Shown: positions 44,766-52,430 of the stretch, piece after piece
How positions within the stretch are numbered: position 1 is the stretch's first letter
Layout of the letters: each line of letters begins with the position of its first letter
Translations under genes and position numbers: made by a program
Assembly: GCF_000374365.1 (NCBI RefSeq)
Contig: NZ_KB894119.1
Span: 62,001 to 126,000 of the forward strand
From: Bacteroides gallinarum DSM 18171 = JCM 13658
Lineage (GTDB): Bacteria > Bacteroidota > Bacteroidia > Bacteroidales > Bacteroidaceae
DNA: 64,000 bases
Reading direction: 5' to 3'
Notes under the pieces: generated by a model
The model's database searches: none
What the model saw: only the letters and a program-made list of their open reading frames with translations
Told to the model about the DNA's origin: nothing

Positions 44766-44791
44766 ACAAAAACGGGCAACTACCATTACCC
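44766..44791 (-). terminator. Probable terminator of the CE7 gene
   Basis: The minus-strand transcript has GGGTAA/TTGCCC (44786-44791 with 44774-44779), a 6-bp stem with one G-U pair, followed by GTTTTTGTTTG. It starts about 15 bp after the CE7 stop. Confidence 0.5.
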
Positions 44792-44806
44792 TAAAAACAA
44801 TAACTT

Positions 44807-46117
44807 TTATTTAAGATGCTTCAATATCCACACCAAATGCCCGTATTCCGTATCTTCCGATGTCCAATGCTCATTGATAGGAGTAATTAAAGCTTCTTTC
44901 GGGCAATCCAATACATTAAATACGGCATAGCTTGTAGTAGGCGGACAGACATCATCATTATACCCCCATGTTATATAAGTAGGAACTTTTATCCGGCGCG
45001 CAAAGTTCACCACATCATAATAAGCCATTGTTTTCAGTTTGTCGGGGGTATCCATACCGGGTACGCGGAAAAAGTGAGGATAGCCTCCCGCACGTCCTGC
45101 CATATAACCGGCCATATCGCTAAGAGCAGGATGATTGGCAACACAAGCAGTAACACGGGAATCGAGTCCGGCAGTTATCAGGGACAAAGCTCCTCCCTGG
45201 CTACCGCCTTGTACGATAACATTCCGTCCATCCCATTCGGGAAGAGAGGTAAGCAAGTCGATACAGCGAACACATGCCAGATAGACACGTTTCATATAAT
45301 AATTGTCACGGTTATCCAGGCTATTATTCAGATAGCCGTTCTCTCTACCGTTGAATGCAGTAGATATTTCCTTGAACTCCTCAGCCGTCATTTCCGGATT
45401 CAATCCATGAATTTCTATCTCGAAACGGATACAGCCTTGTTCCGCATAGTATTTATGACGCAAAGGTTCTTTAATTGTTTTGATTCCCGCTCCCGGAGGA
45501 CAAAGTACTACCGGACAAGAACCCTTCTTTGCATTCTTGGGATAGAACAGATATCCATAGACAGCCTGCCCCTGAGTATTCAACTGAAGTTTTACCAAAT
45601 AGCAATCCACCTTATCTGTACAATACTTCTCTACCCGTTTCTTAGTATACTTCAAAGGAAACTTGGCAGCTTCCATTTTATTGCTTTCCCAGAACTCCTC
45701 AAAATCTGCAGGCAGTTGGGTATAAGGACGTATTTTCTCGGGAGAAAATCCTACTTTTACGTGGTGTTTATAGGTTTTATTACCCACAACGGCCGTCATA
45801 CGGCAGTCGCGGAAACCAGGTTGTTTCATCGTCCCTATAGCTATGACGGCCCTGCCGTTTTTCAACACAACAGAACCTCGGGTATCGGCAGGCATCATAT
45901 CATCCCCCAATTCATAATTCACCGTTACTCCATCCTGCGGAATACCGTATTTATAAAATTGAACTTCAACCGCAGCCTTCTCGCCGGTCTTATACACCCA
46001 ATCGGCATGATTGGGAACAGTTACCCAAAGCACATCACTCCTGTACGGATAATTTTCCGCCTGTACAAAAGGCGAAAACAAAACCGTCAACAGCACGAAT
46101 AATAAGTTTTTCTTCAT
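44807..46117 (-). CDS. CE7-type acetyl esterase (AXE1 family), exported
   Basis: A 436-residue exported deacetylase. After a signal peptide (MKKNLLFVLLTVLFSPFVQA) there is an N-terminal beta-sandwich of about 110 residues, then an alpha/beta hydrolase with the CE7 pattern: LPADFEEFWESNK, CPVVLCPPGAG, the nucleophile in VQGGSQGGALS, Asp in WGYNDDVCPPTTSY and His in NEHWTSE. CE7 enzymes remove acetyl groups from xylan or pectin oligosaccharides and related compounds. The ATG at 46117 is chosen because it begins the signal peptide; the longer frame overlaps the 3' region of the CE12-CE8 gene. It is the second gene of a minus-strand pair with CE12-CE8. Confidence 0.88.
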   Translation of the reverse strand: MKKNLLFVLLTVLFSPFVQAENYPYRSDVLWVTVPNHADWVYKTGEKAAVEVQFYKYGIPQDGVTVNYELGDDMMPADTRGSVVLKNGRAVIAIGTMKQPGFRDCRMTAVVGNKTYKHHVKVGFSPEKIRPYTQLPADFEEFWESNKMEAAKFPLKYTKKRVEKYCTDKVDCYLVKLQLNTQGQAVYGYLFYPKNAKKGSCPVVLCPPGAGIKTIKEPLRHKYYAEQGCIRFEIEIHGLNPEMTAEEFKEISTAFNGRENGYLNNSLDNRDNYYMKRVYLACVRCIDLLTSLPEWDGRNVIVQGGSQGGALSLITAGLDSRVTACVANHPALSDMAGYMAGRAGGYPHFFRVPGMDTPDKLKTMAYYDVVNFARRIKVPTYITWGYNDDVCPPTTSYAVFNVLDCPKEALITPINEHWTSEDTEYGHLVWILKHLK

Positions 46118-46155
46118 TGGTATATAGATATTAAATTTCTTTTCTAACAAGCCTA

Positions 46156-47922
46156 TCAGCGTTTGATTGTCAATAAAGTATTTCCGTTCCTTACCGGATT
46201 CCAACCGTCGTCGCCAGCCAATACCGCCTCTATTTCATACCCTTTCAAATCTTTCAACTGGTGAGAAAAAGCAGCACGGGCTTTCGGATTGGCTCCTTCG
46301 CCTTTGCTTTCATATTCAGCATAAAAAGCGGTCTTTTCGTTTTCCTTATTCCCCCAGTTATCCCAGCCGACAGGTAAAATATGCCTGCCAAGCTCACAAC
46401 GGATAAATACCGCCTGCCCGTAAGGACGCCAGGGGCGTGAAAGGAACACACGGTCTACACCATTATCCGCAGTCAATTTGCAATCATAAAAAACGTAACC
46501 GTACTTCTGCCCTTTATCAGTGGAGGGAGCCGTTACATAACCGTTACTTTTACTGTTGATGTGGCAACGGTTGAAAACAACAGTAGACCAACCGAAGATA
46601 AAATCGACTGTCCCCTCTATGTAACAATCTTCGTAATACTGGCGGCAGCCTTTTCCATAAGTATACAATGTATCCTGAAATCCGAGAAAACGGCAGTTCT
46701 TGAAATAAGCGCGGTCGGCACTGACGAAACATGCTACCGCCTGCCCTACCGGACCGGAAGAGTTCTCGAACGTAATATTCTCGGCATAGAAATCGGGAGC
46801 ATAAATATAGCAGGAAGAAGAACCGGATGTCCCCTTGTTCTCACCGAACACATTCTGCTTATTCGCATAATCGTCGTACGAAATAACGGCACCTTCCTGC
46901 CCGAGCAAGGAAATATTAATCTTACTTTCAGGTACTATCAGTTTTTCTTTGTACACCCCACGGCGCACCAGTATCGTAGTACGTACATTTTTGCGGAAAT
47001 CCGGAACAGCATTGATAGCCTCCTGTACGGTAAAGAAATCACCGCTACCGTCTTGTGCCACTACATAATCGTAATGGCGCACGTATTTTGCCAGTTCCGG
47101 TACGGCATTGGCAATGGCATCCACTGTAAGCCCGGCTATAACCCGTGCGCCATGCACATTCAGGTGCGTATTATCCTCACGTCCTTTAGGCATGGCAGGT
47201 ACTACATTGGCAGGTACCCACATAAAAAGTTTCTTGGATTCCTCAGGTCCCATACCCTCCACAAGCTCATGGGTAATTTTATTCATATCCACAAAAGGAA
47301 CATTCAACTCTTTCGCCACATTCCGCGGAGAATCCAGATACGCTCCATGCGTATCTATCAGTTTATCCCCTTTCTCCGAAACAGCGGTCTGCGACGCATC
47401 ACGCTTTGCATCCGGATTAATCCCCTTGCGAATATCATCCTGGATAATAGCCTGTGCCACAGCCTTATCATCGGCAACACCGAAATTACGCCGTACAATG
47501 GAATTGAAAAGCACCGGAATGCCACCTTTCTCACGTGTTTCGTTCACAAACTTACGAAGGTTGGCATCGAATGTCGTTCCCGGGTCAGTGTGGCGGTCTG
47601 CCTTAGGCTTTTCATCATTATGTCCGAACTGGATAAAAACATAGTCGCCTTTCTTAATCAGGGCAAGTACTTTATCCCAACGTCCCTCGTCGATGAAACT
47701 CTTGGAACTCCGTCCGTTCTGCGCATGATTATCCACAATGATATCTTCGGAAAAGAACCCGGGTAGGACATGTCCCCACCCTCTTTCGGGATTACCGCCC
47801 GTCAATGACTTATTAGACATGGTGGAATCGCCAATCATAAAAATCGTAATTTTCGGCTTATCGGAAGTAAAAGCCGAAAACAAAAAAAACAGCCCCAGGA
47901 GCAAAATCAATTTATGTTTCAT
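46156..47922 (-). CDS. CE12-CE8 fusion: rhamnogalacturonan acetylesterase plus pectin methylesterase
   Basis: A 588-residue exported protein carrying two pectin esterases. Residues about 24-275 form an SGNH hydrolase of the CE12 type, with Ser33 in IGDSTMS, the oxyanion block FGHNDEK, and Asp250/His253 in REDNTHLNVHG; CE12 removes acetyl groups from rhamnogalacturonan. Residues about 285-585 form a CE8 pectin methylesterase beta-helix with the QAVAC motif, Asp417 in GFQDTLY, Asp440 in GTVDFIFG, and the arginine in LSRPWRPYG. Both active sites look intact. The N-terminal signal is MKHKLILLLGLFFLFSAFT. Removing acetyl and methyl esters together would prepare acetylated homogalacturonan or RG-I for cleavage. 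Confidence 0.92.
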   Translation of the reverse strand: MKHKLILLLGLFFLFSAFTSDKPKITIFMIGDSTMSNKSLTGGNPERGWGHVLPGFFSEDIIVDNHAQNGRSSKSFIDEGRWDKVLALIKKGDYVFIQFGHNDEKPKADRHTDPGTTFDANLRKFVNETREKGGIPVLFNSIVRRNFGVADDKAVAQAIIQDDIRKGINPDAKRDASQTAVSEKGDKLIDTHGAYLDSPRNVAKELNVPFVDMNKITHELVEGMGPEESKKLFMWVPANVVPAMPKGREDNTHLNVHGARVIAGLTVDAIANAVPELAKYVRHYDYVVAQDGSGDFFTVQEAINAVPDFRKNVRTTILVRRGVYKEKLIVPESKINISLLGQEGAVISYDDYANKQNVFGENKGTSGSSSCYIYAPDFYAENITFENSSGPVGQAVACFVSADRAYFKNCRFLGFQDTLYTYGKGCRQYYEDCYIEGTVDFIFGWSTVVFNRCHINSKSNGYVTAPSTDKGQKYGYVFYDCKLTADNGVDRVFLSRPWRPYGQAVFIRCELGRHILPVGWDNWGNKENEKTAFYAEYESKGEGANPKARAAFSHQLKDLKGYEIEAVLAGDDGWNPVRNGNTLLTIKR

Positions 47923-48022
47923 ACTATATAAATGTTTTATTTTTCCGCTGCAATGTTAGCCAAAATCACCCTGCATGAAGTGCAAAAAAAGTTGCAATCT
48001 GTAGAAAAATTAATTTTAATCG

Positions 48023-48030
48023 TATATTTG
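48023..48030 (+). promoter_or_regulatory. -7 element for kdgF
   Basis: TATATTTG matches TAnnTTTG. The transcript would start near 48037, about 23 nt before the ATG. No clear -33 was found. Confidence 0.5.
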
Positions 48031-48059
48031 CCCGACGAATCAACTTACAAACCAACCAA

Positions 48060-48404
48060 ATGGAGAAAACAAGAAGTAATACATTCATTCTCGAAAATGA
48101 GAAAACATGGGAACCCGCCGGTGAAGGTGTCGTTCGTCAGATTTTAGGATACGACGGGCAAGTGATGCTCGTTAAAGTCAAATTCGAACAAGGAGCAACG
48201 GGTGCACCGCACACCCATTACCACACCCAGACAACCTATGTAGCAAGTGGCAAATTCGAATTTACCGTTAACGGCAAAAAACAAATAGTCTCGGCAGGCG
48301 ACGGCATTTACATCGAACCGGATGCCGAACACGGATGCACTTGTCTGGAAGCCGGCATACTGATTGACTGTTTCAGCCCCATGAGAGCAGACTTCCTGAA
48401 ATAG
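48060..48404 (+). CDS. kdgF: KdgF-like cupin, unsaturated uronate linearisation
   Basis: A 114-residue single-domain cupin closely matching KdgF, which speeds conversion of 4,5-unsaturated galacturonate to the linear ketouronate DKI (4-deoxy-L-threo-5-hexosulose uronate). Metal ligands fit: His51, His53 and Gln57 in PHTHYHTQTTYV, and His91 in DAEHGCTC. The KdgF-type active residues Asp103, Phe105 and Arg109 are in LIDCFSPMRADFL. There is no signal peptide, so it should act in the cytoplasm on imported unsaturated uronate. It is divergent from CE12-CE8 and convergent with CE8. Confidence 0.88.
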   Translation: MEKTRSNTFILENEKTWEPAGEGVVRQILGYDGQVMLVKVKFEQGATGAPHTHYHTQTTYVASGKFEFTVNGKKQIVSAGDGIYIEPDAEHGCTCLEAGILIDCFSPMRADFLK

Positions 48405-48435
48405 ATACATCAGTACCTGTAACCGGGCACATATT

Positions 48436-48502
48436 ATACGGACTTACACAATACGCTATCAGGATTATCTGCAATCCCGCTTAATTCTGTGTAAGTCCGT
48501 AT
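48436..48502. terminator. Perfect 15-bp inverted repeat between kdgF and CE8, probable bidirectional terminator
   Basis: ATACGGACTTACACA (48436-48450) is the exact reverse complement of 48488-48502, with a 37-nt loop. It separates convergent genes. No U-run flanks it, so termination is inferred from position. Confidence 0.55.
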
Positions 48503-48512
48503 GGTATAGGAG

Positions 48513-49490
48513 TCAATCATGCGGCATCTCTTTCCAGTCGCTGCATATTCTGAAAAGATAGTCCGGATTTTCATATTTTGCAACCTCCTCTTTCGACAGT
48601 TGCTTCGCCCATTTCACCCGATTCGCATTGCCAGCCCCTTCTCCCGTACTTCCATACTCTGCATAACGGGCTGTTTTCTCATTTTCGGGATTACGCCAGT
48701 TATCCCAGCCTGCCGGACAGATGTGTTTCCCCAGCTCGCAGCCGATAAACACAGTAGCCGCATACGGACGCCACGGACGGCCTAAATAAACTTTATCGAC
48801 TCCCGGTGCGGCAGTCAGTTTACAGTTTCTAAAGACATACCCCACCTCAACATCTTTTGGAGTGGAGGCAGCCGTTACATACGAATTGGCCTTGCTGTGA
48901 ATAATACAAGTATCGAACAATGCAGTGGAAGGGCCGAAAATAAAATCGGTAGTACCCTCGATATAACAATTCAGAAAATAGAGCCGGGTAGCTTTTGCAC
49001 CGGTATAAACGGTGTCCTGATTCCCCAGAAAACGGCAGTTAATGAAAACCAGACGGTCACCCTCCGTATGAAGCGCCACTGCCTGCCCCAACCGTGCAGC
49101 ATTATTCTCGATTGTCAAGTTCCTAAAAGTAATGGAGCTCCCCTCTACCTTTAAGGTATAAGTGCGGAAAGTACCCATTTTATTTATATTAGCATGGTCG
49201 TCGTACGTGATAATCGTTTTTTCCACATCCTCACCGATGAAATCCACATTCTCCAACCAGGAAGGAAGAACGACTTTCTCCTTATACACACCATTCTTAA
49301 CGAGCACCGTTACCTTATAATCCATAAAAGCCCGGATACCCTCCATTGCTTCGGTCAGCGTACGGTAATCTCCCGTACCGTCACGCGAAACTACAATCGT
49401 ATCTTTCCATTGCTGTGCCGCCGATAATGAACTGGCACAGCAGAGTAGAGCTATCACAAAGCTACATAATGTTTTCATACCTGTCTTCAT
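48513..49490 (-). CDS. CE8 pectin methylesterase, exported
   Basis: A 325-residue beta-helix pectin methylesterase with a signal peptide (about residues 1-24). It removes methyl esters from homogalacturonan. Motifs are GQAVAL, Asp159 in GNQDTVY, Asp182 in GTTDFIFG, and the arginine in LGRPWRPY. It is a single-domain enzyme, unlike the fused CE8 at 46156, and the two CE8 domains are clearly divergent. Its start lies 2 bp after the GH105 stop, so they form one operon. Two in-frame Met codons (positions 1 and 5) are possible starts. Confidence 0.93.
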   Translation of the reverse strand: MKTGMKTLCSFVIALLCCASSLSAAQQWKDTIVVSRDGTGDYRTLTEAMEGIRAFMDYKVTVLVKNGVYKEKVVLPSWLENVDFIGEDVEKTIITYDDHANINKMGTFRTYTLKVEGSSITFRNLTIENNAARLGQAVALHTEGDRLVFINCRFLGNQDTVYTGAKATRLYFLNCYIEGTTDFIFGPSTALFDTCIIHSKANSYVTAASTPKDVEVGYVFRNCKLTAAPGVDKVYLGRPWRPYAATVFIGCELGKHICPAGWDNWRNPENEKTARYAEYGSTGEGAGNANRVKWAKQLSKEEVAKYENPDYLFRICSDWKEMPHD

Positions 49491-49492
49491 CC

Positions 49493-50716
49493 TTATTTTC
49501 GATTAACGATTGCCTTCACTTCTTGAAGACGTTCCCATTCCAATGATGCGAGAATAAACGGTCCTACAGCTTTAGGGTCGTTGCTACGGACAGTTTCATT
49601 GATGTAATAATCATAATCTCCCGAACGGTATACCTTTCCACCGAGCCCGGCTACGGCACAAGCTTGCGTAATGCTCACCACACCGTCCTTATCCACTTCA
49701 ATCAGGTTATCGAGAATACCTTTGTATCCTTTAATAGCCACATCCAGGTAAGACTTGTCGATATAACCCTTACGTACCCCTTTGAACAAGGAATATACGA
49801 ACATCGTGGAGCAGGAAGACTCCAGGTAATTACCCGGCGCTCCGCTCTTGTCCAACACCTGATACCATAAACCGGTCTTGGTATCCTGCAGGCGCTTTAC
49901 CTGGGAAGCAATCTTATTGAAAATAATCAGCATAGAATCGCGTCCGGCCTCCTGTTCGGGAATGAAGTCGAGCGCATCGACAAATGCCATGGCATACCAC
50001 CCCATAGCACGTCCCCAGCTATGCTTGGACTGTCCGGTAACCGAATCGGCCCAGCGTTCCTTACGGCTCACATCACAAGCGTGGCGGTACAAATCGGTCT
50101 TAGGGTCGTAAGTATGGCGGGCCGCCATTAGGAACTGCCTGATGACATCCGCATAATCATTCACCCTATTATTGCGGAAAGCATATTCCGCATAGAAAGG
50201 GGCGCCCATATAGATACCGTCCAACCATACCTGGTTCGGATAAATTTTCTTATGCCAGAAGCCACCGTCTGCATTACGGGGATGCTCATCGAGCTGGCTC
50301 CTCATTAAAGCGAGCGCCTTTTTGTATTTCTCATCCTTCTCCTGCTCATAAATACGGAATATAAACTTACCGGAATTGATGCGGTCCAGGCTGTATTCCT
50401 CCCGATTATACATTTTGATTGTTCCGTCGGCATTCACCATCGTATCGGCATAAGCCAGTGCATAATCATAAATTTTCCGGTCGCCGTAACGGTCATATAC
50501 TTTCAGCATGGATTGCAGTTCCAACCCGTGGCAATAATCCCATTTCAGCCGGGGCTGAAAATCCAACTGCCAGGACTCCGGACAGCGAATCATCTCGGAC
50601 TCCACCATACGCACCGACCACGGCAAGTCCGTGCTTACGCGTTGCGCAAACAGATTCGAAGTAGAAAACAATACCAAACCGGATACAATAAATTTACAAA
50701 TAGAGTTTTTTTTCAT
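49493..50716 (-). CDS. GH105 unsaturated rhamnogalacturonyl/galacturonyl hydrolase, exported
   Basis: A 407-residue (alpha/alpha)6-barrel enzyme that uses water addition to the C4-C5 double bond to release unsaturated galacturonate from lyase products. It has a signal peptide (about residues 1-25), catalytic Asp166 in QVWLDGIYMGAPFYAEYA, and the family segment HSWGRAMGWYAMAFVDAL. The predicted export places product formation in the periplasm, which matters for the exported KduI nearby. It is the first gene of the minus-strand operon with CE8 and has a TACTTTTG promoter element. Confidence 0.92.
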   Translation of the reverse strand: MKKNSICKFIVSGLVLFSTSNLFAQRVSTDLPWSVRMVESEMIRCPESWQLDFQPRLKWDYCHGLELQSMLKVYDRYGDRKIYDYALAYADTMVNADGTIKMYNREEYSLDRINSGKFIFRIYEQEKDEKYKKALALMRSQLDEHPRNADGGFWHKKIYPNQVWLDGIYMGAPFYAEYAFRNNRVNDYADVIRQFLMAARHTYDPKTDLYRHACDVSRKERWADSVTGQSKHSWGRAMGWYAMAFVDALDFIPEQEAGRDSMLIIFNKIASQVKRLQDTKTGLWYQVLDKSGAPGNYLESSCSTMFVYSLFKGVRKGYIDKSYLDVAIKGYKGILDNLIEVDKDGVVSITQACAVAGLGGKVYRSGDYDYYINETVRSNDPKAVGPFILASLEWERLQEVKAIVNRK

Positions 50717-50761
50717 GAAGCTTTTCTTTTGTGGTATTAGACCTTATTATTTTTCACGAAA

Positions 50762-50785
50762 CAAAAGTAGGAGTTTCTACCCAAA
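50762..50785 (-). promoter_or_regulatory. Candidate promoter of the GH105-CE8 operon (TTTG-N12-TACTTTTG)
   Basis: On the minus strand TACTTTTG occupies 50762-50769, with TTTG at 50782-50785, 12 bp upstream. The start site would be near 50755, about 40 nt before the ATG. Confidence 0.5.
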
Positions 50786-50914
50786 CCCCTGTGCATTTTT
50801 TGGCGCAGAGGGTGTATTTTTTGATTTTCGTGTGCGGAAACGAACAAATTTGTGCACGATAACGACAAATTTGTCCAAAATCATCCTTATTTACTATTTA
50901 TTATGCCTTTACAG

Positions 50915-50945
50915 TTTGATTAATTGAGAAAAGGTCTTATTTTTG
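50915..50945 (+). promoter_or_regulatory. Promoter of the EIIC-kduI operon
   Basis: TTTG (50915-50918), a 19-bp spacer and TATTTTTG (50938-50945) form a full Bacteroidota promoter. The leader to the ATG at 51009 is about 57 nt. Confidence 0.75.
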
Positions 50946-51008
50946 ACCCCGATTTTCAATTCATACTATTGTAAAACATAATCATTTATCAACTTAAATC
51001 ACAAAAGA

Positions 51009-52388
51009 ATGGGACAAGTATTCAGTTACATCATCGCTCTGGGAGCGTCGGTAATGATGCCAATTATTTTTACAGTTATTGGCATGTGTATTGGGATGAA
51101 ATTCAGCAAGGCACTGAAATCGGGTCTTTTCGTCGGAGTCGGTTTCGTTGGACTGGGCGTAGTCACGGCTTTGCTGACAACCAATTTCGACAATCCTCTG
51201 AAAGCGATATCCGCCCTGTATCACCTGCAACTGAACGTATTCGACATGGGATGGCCTGCCGCTGCCGCAGTAGCTTATAATACAGCCGTAGGCGCATTAA
51301 TCATACCGGTATGTTTGGGAGTCAACCTCCTGATGCTTATTACCAAAACCACGCGAACGGTAAACATCGACCTCTGGAATTACTGGCATTTCGCATTCAT
51401 CGGCGCTGTAGCCTATTTCGTTACCGGCGAGAACTTGGCATGGGGCTATTTCGCCGCCATTATCTGCTACGTTATCACACTGGTTTGCGCAGACCTTACC
51501 GCCGAGAAATTCCAGAAATACTATGATTTGGATGGTATCTCTATCCCCCAACCATTCTGTCAAAGTTTTACCCCCTTCGCTATCATCATCAACAAGGCAC
51601 TGGACAAAATTCCCGGCTTCTCCAAATTAGATATCGACGCCGAAGGTATGAAAAAGAAATTCGGCGTAATAGGTGAACCATTGGTGCTGGGTGTTATCGT
51701 AGGTATGCTAATCGGCTGGGCTGCACAGCTCGACATTAAAAAAGTACTCTTCTTAGGCATCACAATGGGAGCCGTAATGGAACTCATTCCCCGTATCACC
51801 TCCCTGTTTATCGAAGGACTGAAACCCATTTCCGAAAAAACGTCCGAACTGGTGAAAGCCAAGTTCAACGGCAAGAAAGTACACATCGGTATGAGCCCCG
51901 CCCTGGTTATCGGACATCCCGCCACATTGGTAGCCTCCGTTATCCTGATTCCGGTCAGCCTGGCACTGGCAGTACTTCTGCCGGGTAACCAATTCCTACC
52001 GTTAGCTTCACTGGCAGGTATGTTCTACCTGTTCCCCATGGTACTCCCCTTCACCAAAGGCAATGTACCTAAGACATTGATAATCGGTCTTGTTACACTG
52101 ACTATCGGCCTGTACTTCGTAACCGATATGGCACCCGACTTTACCTTAGCCGCCAACAACGTATACGCCGAGACACACGACCAGACTGCACATATCCCCG
52201 AAGGTTTCTCCGGAGGCGCACTTGATTTCGCCGCTTCTTTCTTCGGTTGGACCATATATAAAGGTATAAAACTCTCCTATGTAGGTGGCGCATTGCTCGC
52301 CGCAGTAGCAATCGCAATGATGCTCATCAATCGCCGCCTCATTATCCGCAGTGAAAAAGCAGCAAAAGAAACTGCAAAAAACGCATAA
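51009..52388 (+). CDS. Orphan PTS EIIC permease, GatC (galactitol) type
   Basis: A 459-residue membrane protein homologous to the galactitol PTS permease EIIC (GatC, 451 aa in E. coli). Shared features are GFVGLGVVTALL near the start, NVFDMGWPA, RTVNIDLWNYWHFAFIGAV, DGISIPQPF, FGVIGEPLVLG, and IGMSPALVIGHPATL followed by PGNQFLPLASLA. No EIIA, EIIB, HPr or EI gene lies in the window, and Bacteroidota generally lack a sugar PTS. It may therefore work without phosphorylation, as an energy-coupled or facilitated transporter. Placement 42 bp before kduI suggests a uronate-derived substrate (inference). Confidence 0.87.
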   Translation: MGQVFSYIIALGASVMMPIIFTVIGMCIGMKFSKALKSGLFVGVGFVGLGVVTALLTTNFDNPLKAISALYHLQLNVFDMGWPAAAAVAYNTAVGALIIPVCLGVNLLMLITKTTRTVNIDLWNYWHFAFIGAVAYFVTGENLAWGYFAAIICYVITLVCADLTAEKFQKYYDLDGISIPQPFCQSFTPFAIIINKALDKIPGFSKLDIDAEGMKKKFGVIGEPLVLGVIVGMLIGWAAQLDIKKVLFLGITMGAVMELIPRITSLFIEGLKPISEKTSELVKAKFNGKKVHIGMSPALVIGHPATLVASVILIPVSLALAVLLPGNQFLPLASLAGMFYLFPMVLPFTKGNVPKTLIIGLVTLTIGLYFVTDMAPDFTLAANNVYAETHDQTAHIPEGFSGGALDFAASFFGWTIYKGIKLSYVGGALLAAVAIAMMLINRRLIIRSEKAAKETAKNA

Positions 52389-52430
52389 TTAAGTAAACAC
52401 AGTATTTATATTAAAAAGGTTATAATAACA

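Larger units (their letters stand above)
44353..44806. other. 454-bp AT-rich intergenic region upstream of SusC2
   Basis: It contains the SusC2 promoter and a long AT-rich stretch (44430-44660) that would be upstream control DNA for an HTCS. An imperfect hairpin (44673-44687 with 44701-44715, core GGGCTGTA/TACAGCCC) and the CE7 terminator at 44766-44791 follow. I see no gene. Confidence 0.6.

Noticed and set aside
46561..47766. Plus-strand ORF (401 codons) opposite the CE12-CE8 gene
   Set aside because: Shadow frame of a gene whose two active sites are intact; no signal peptide or motif of its own.
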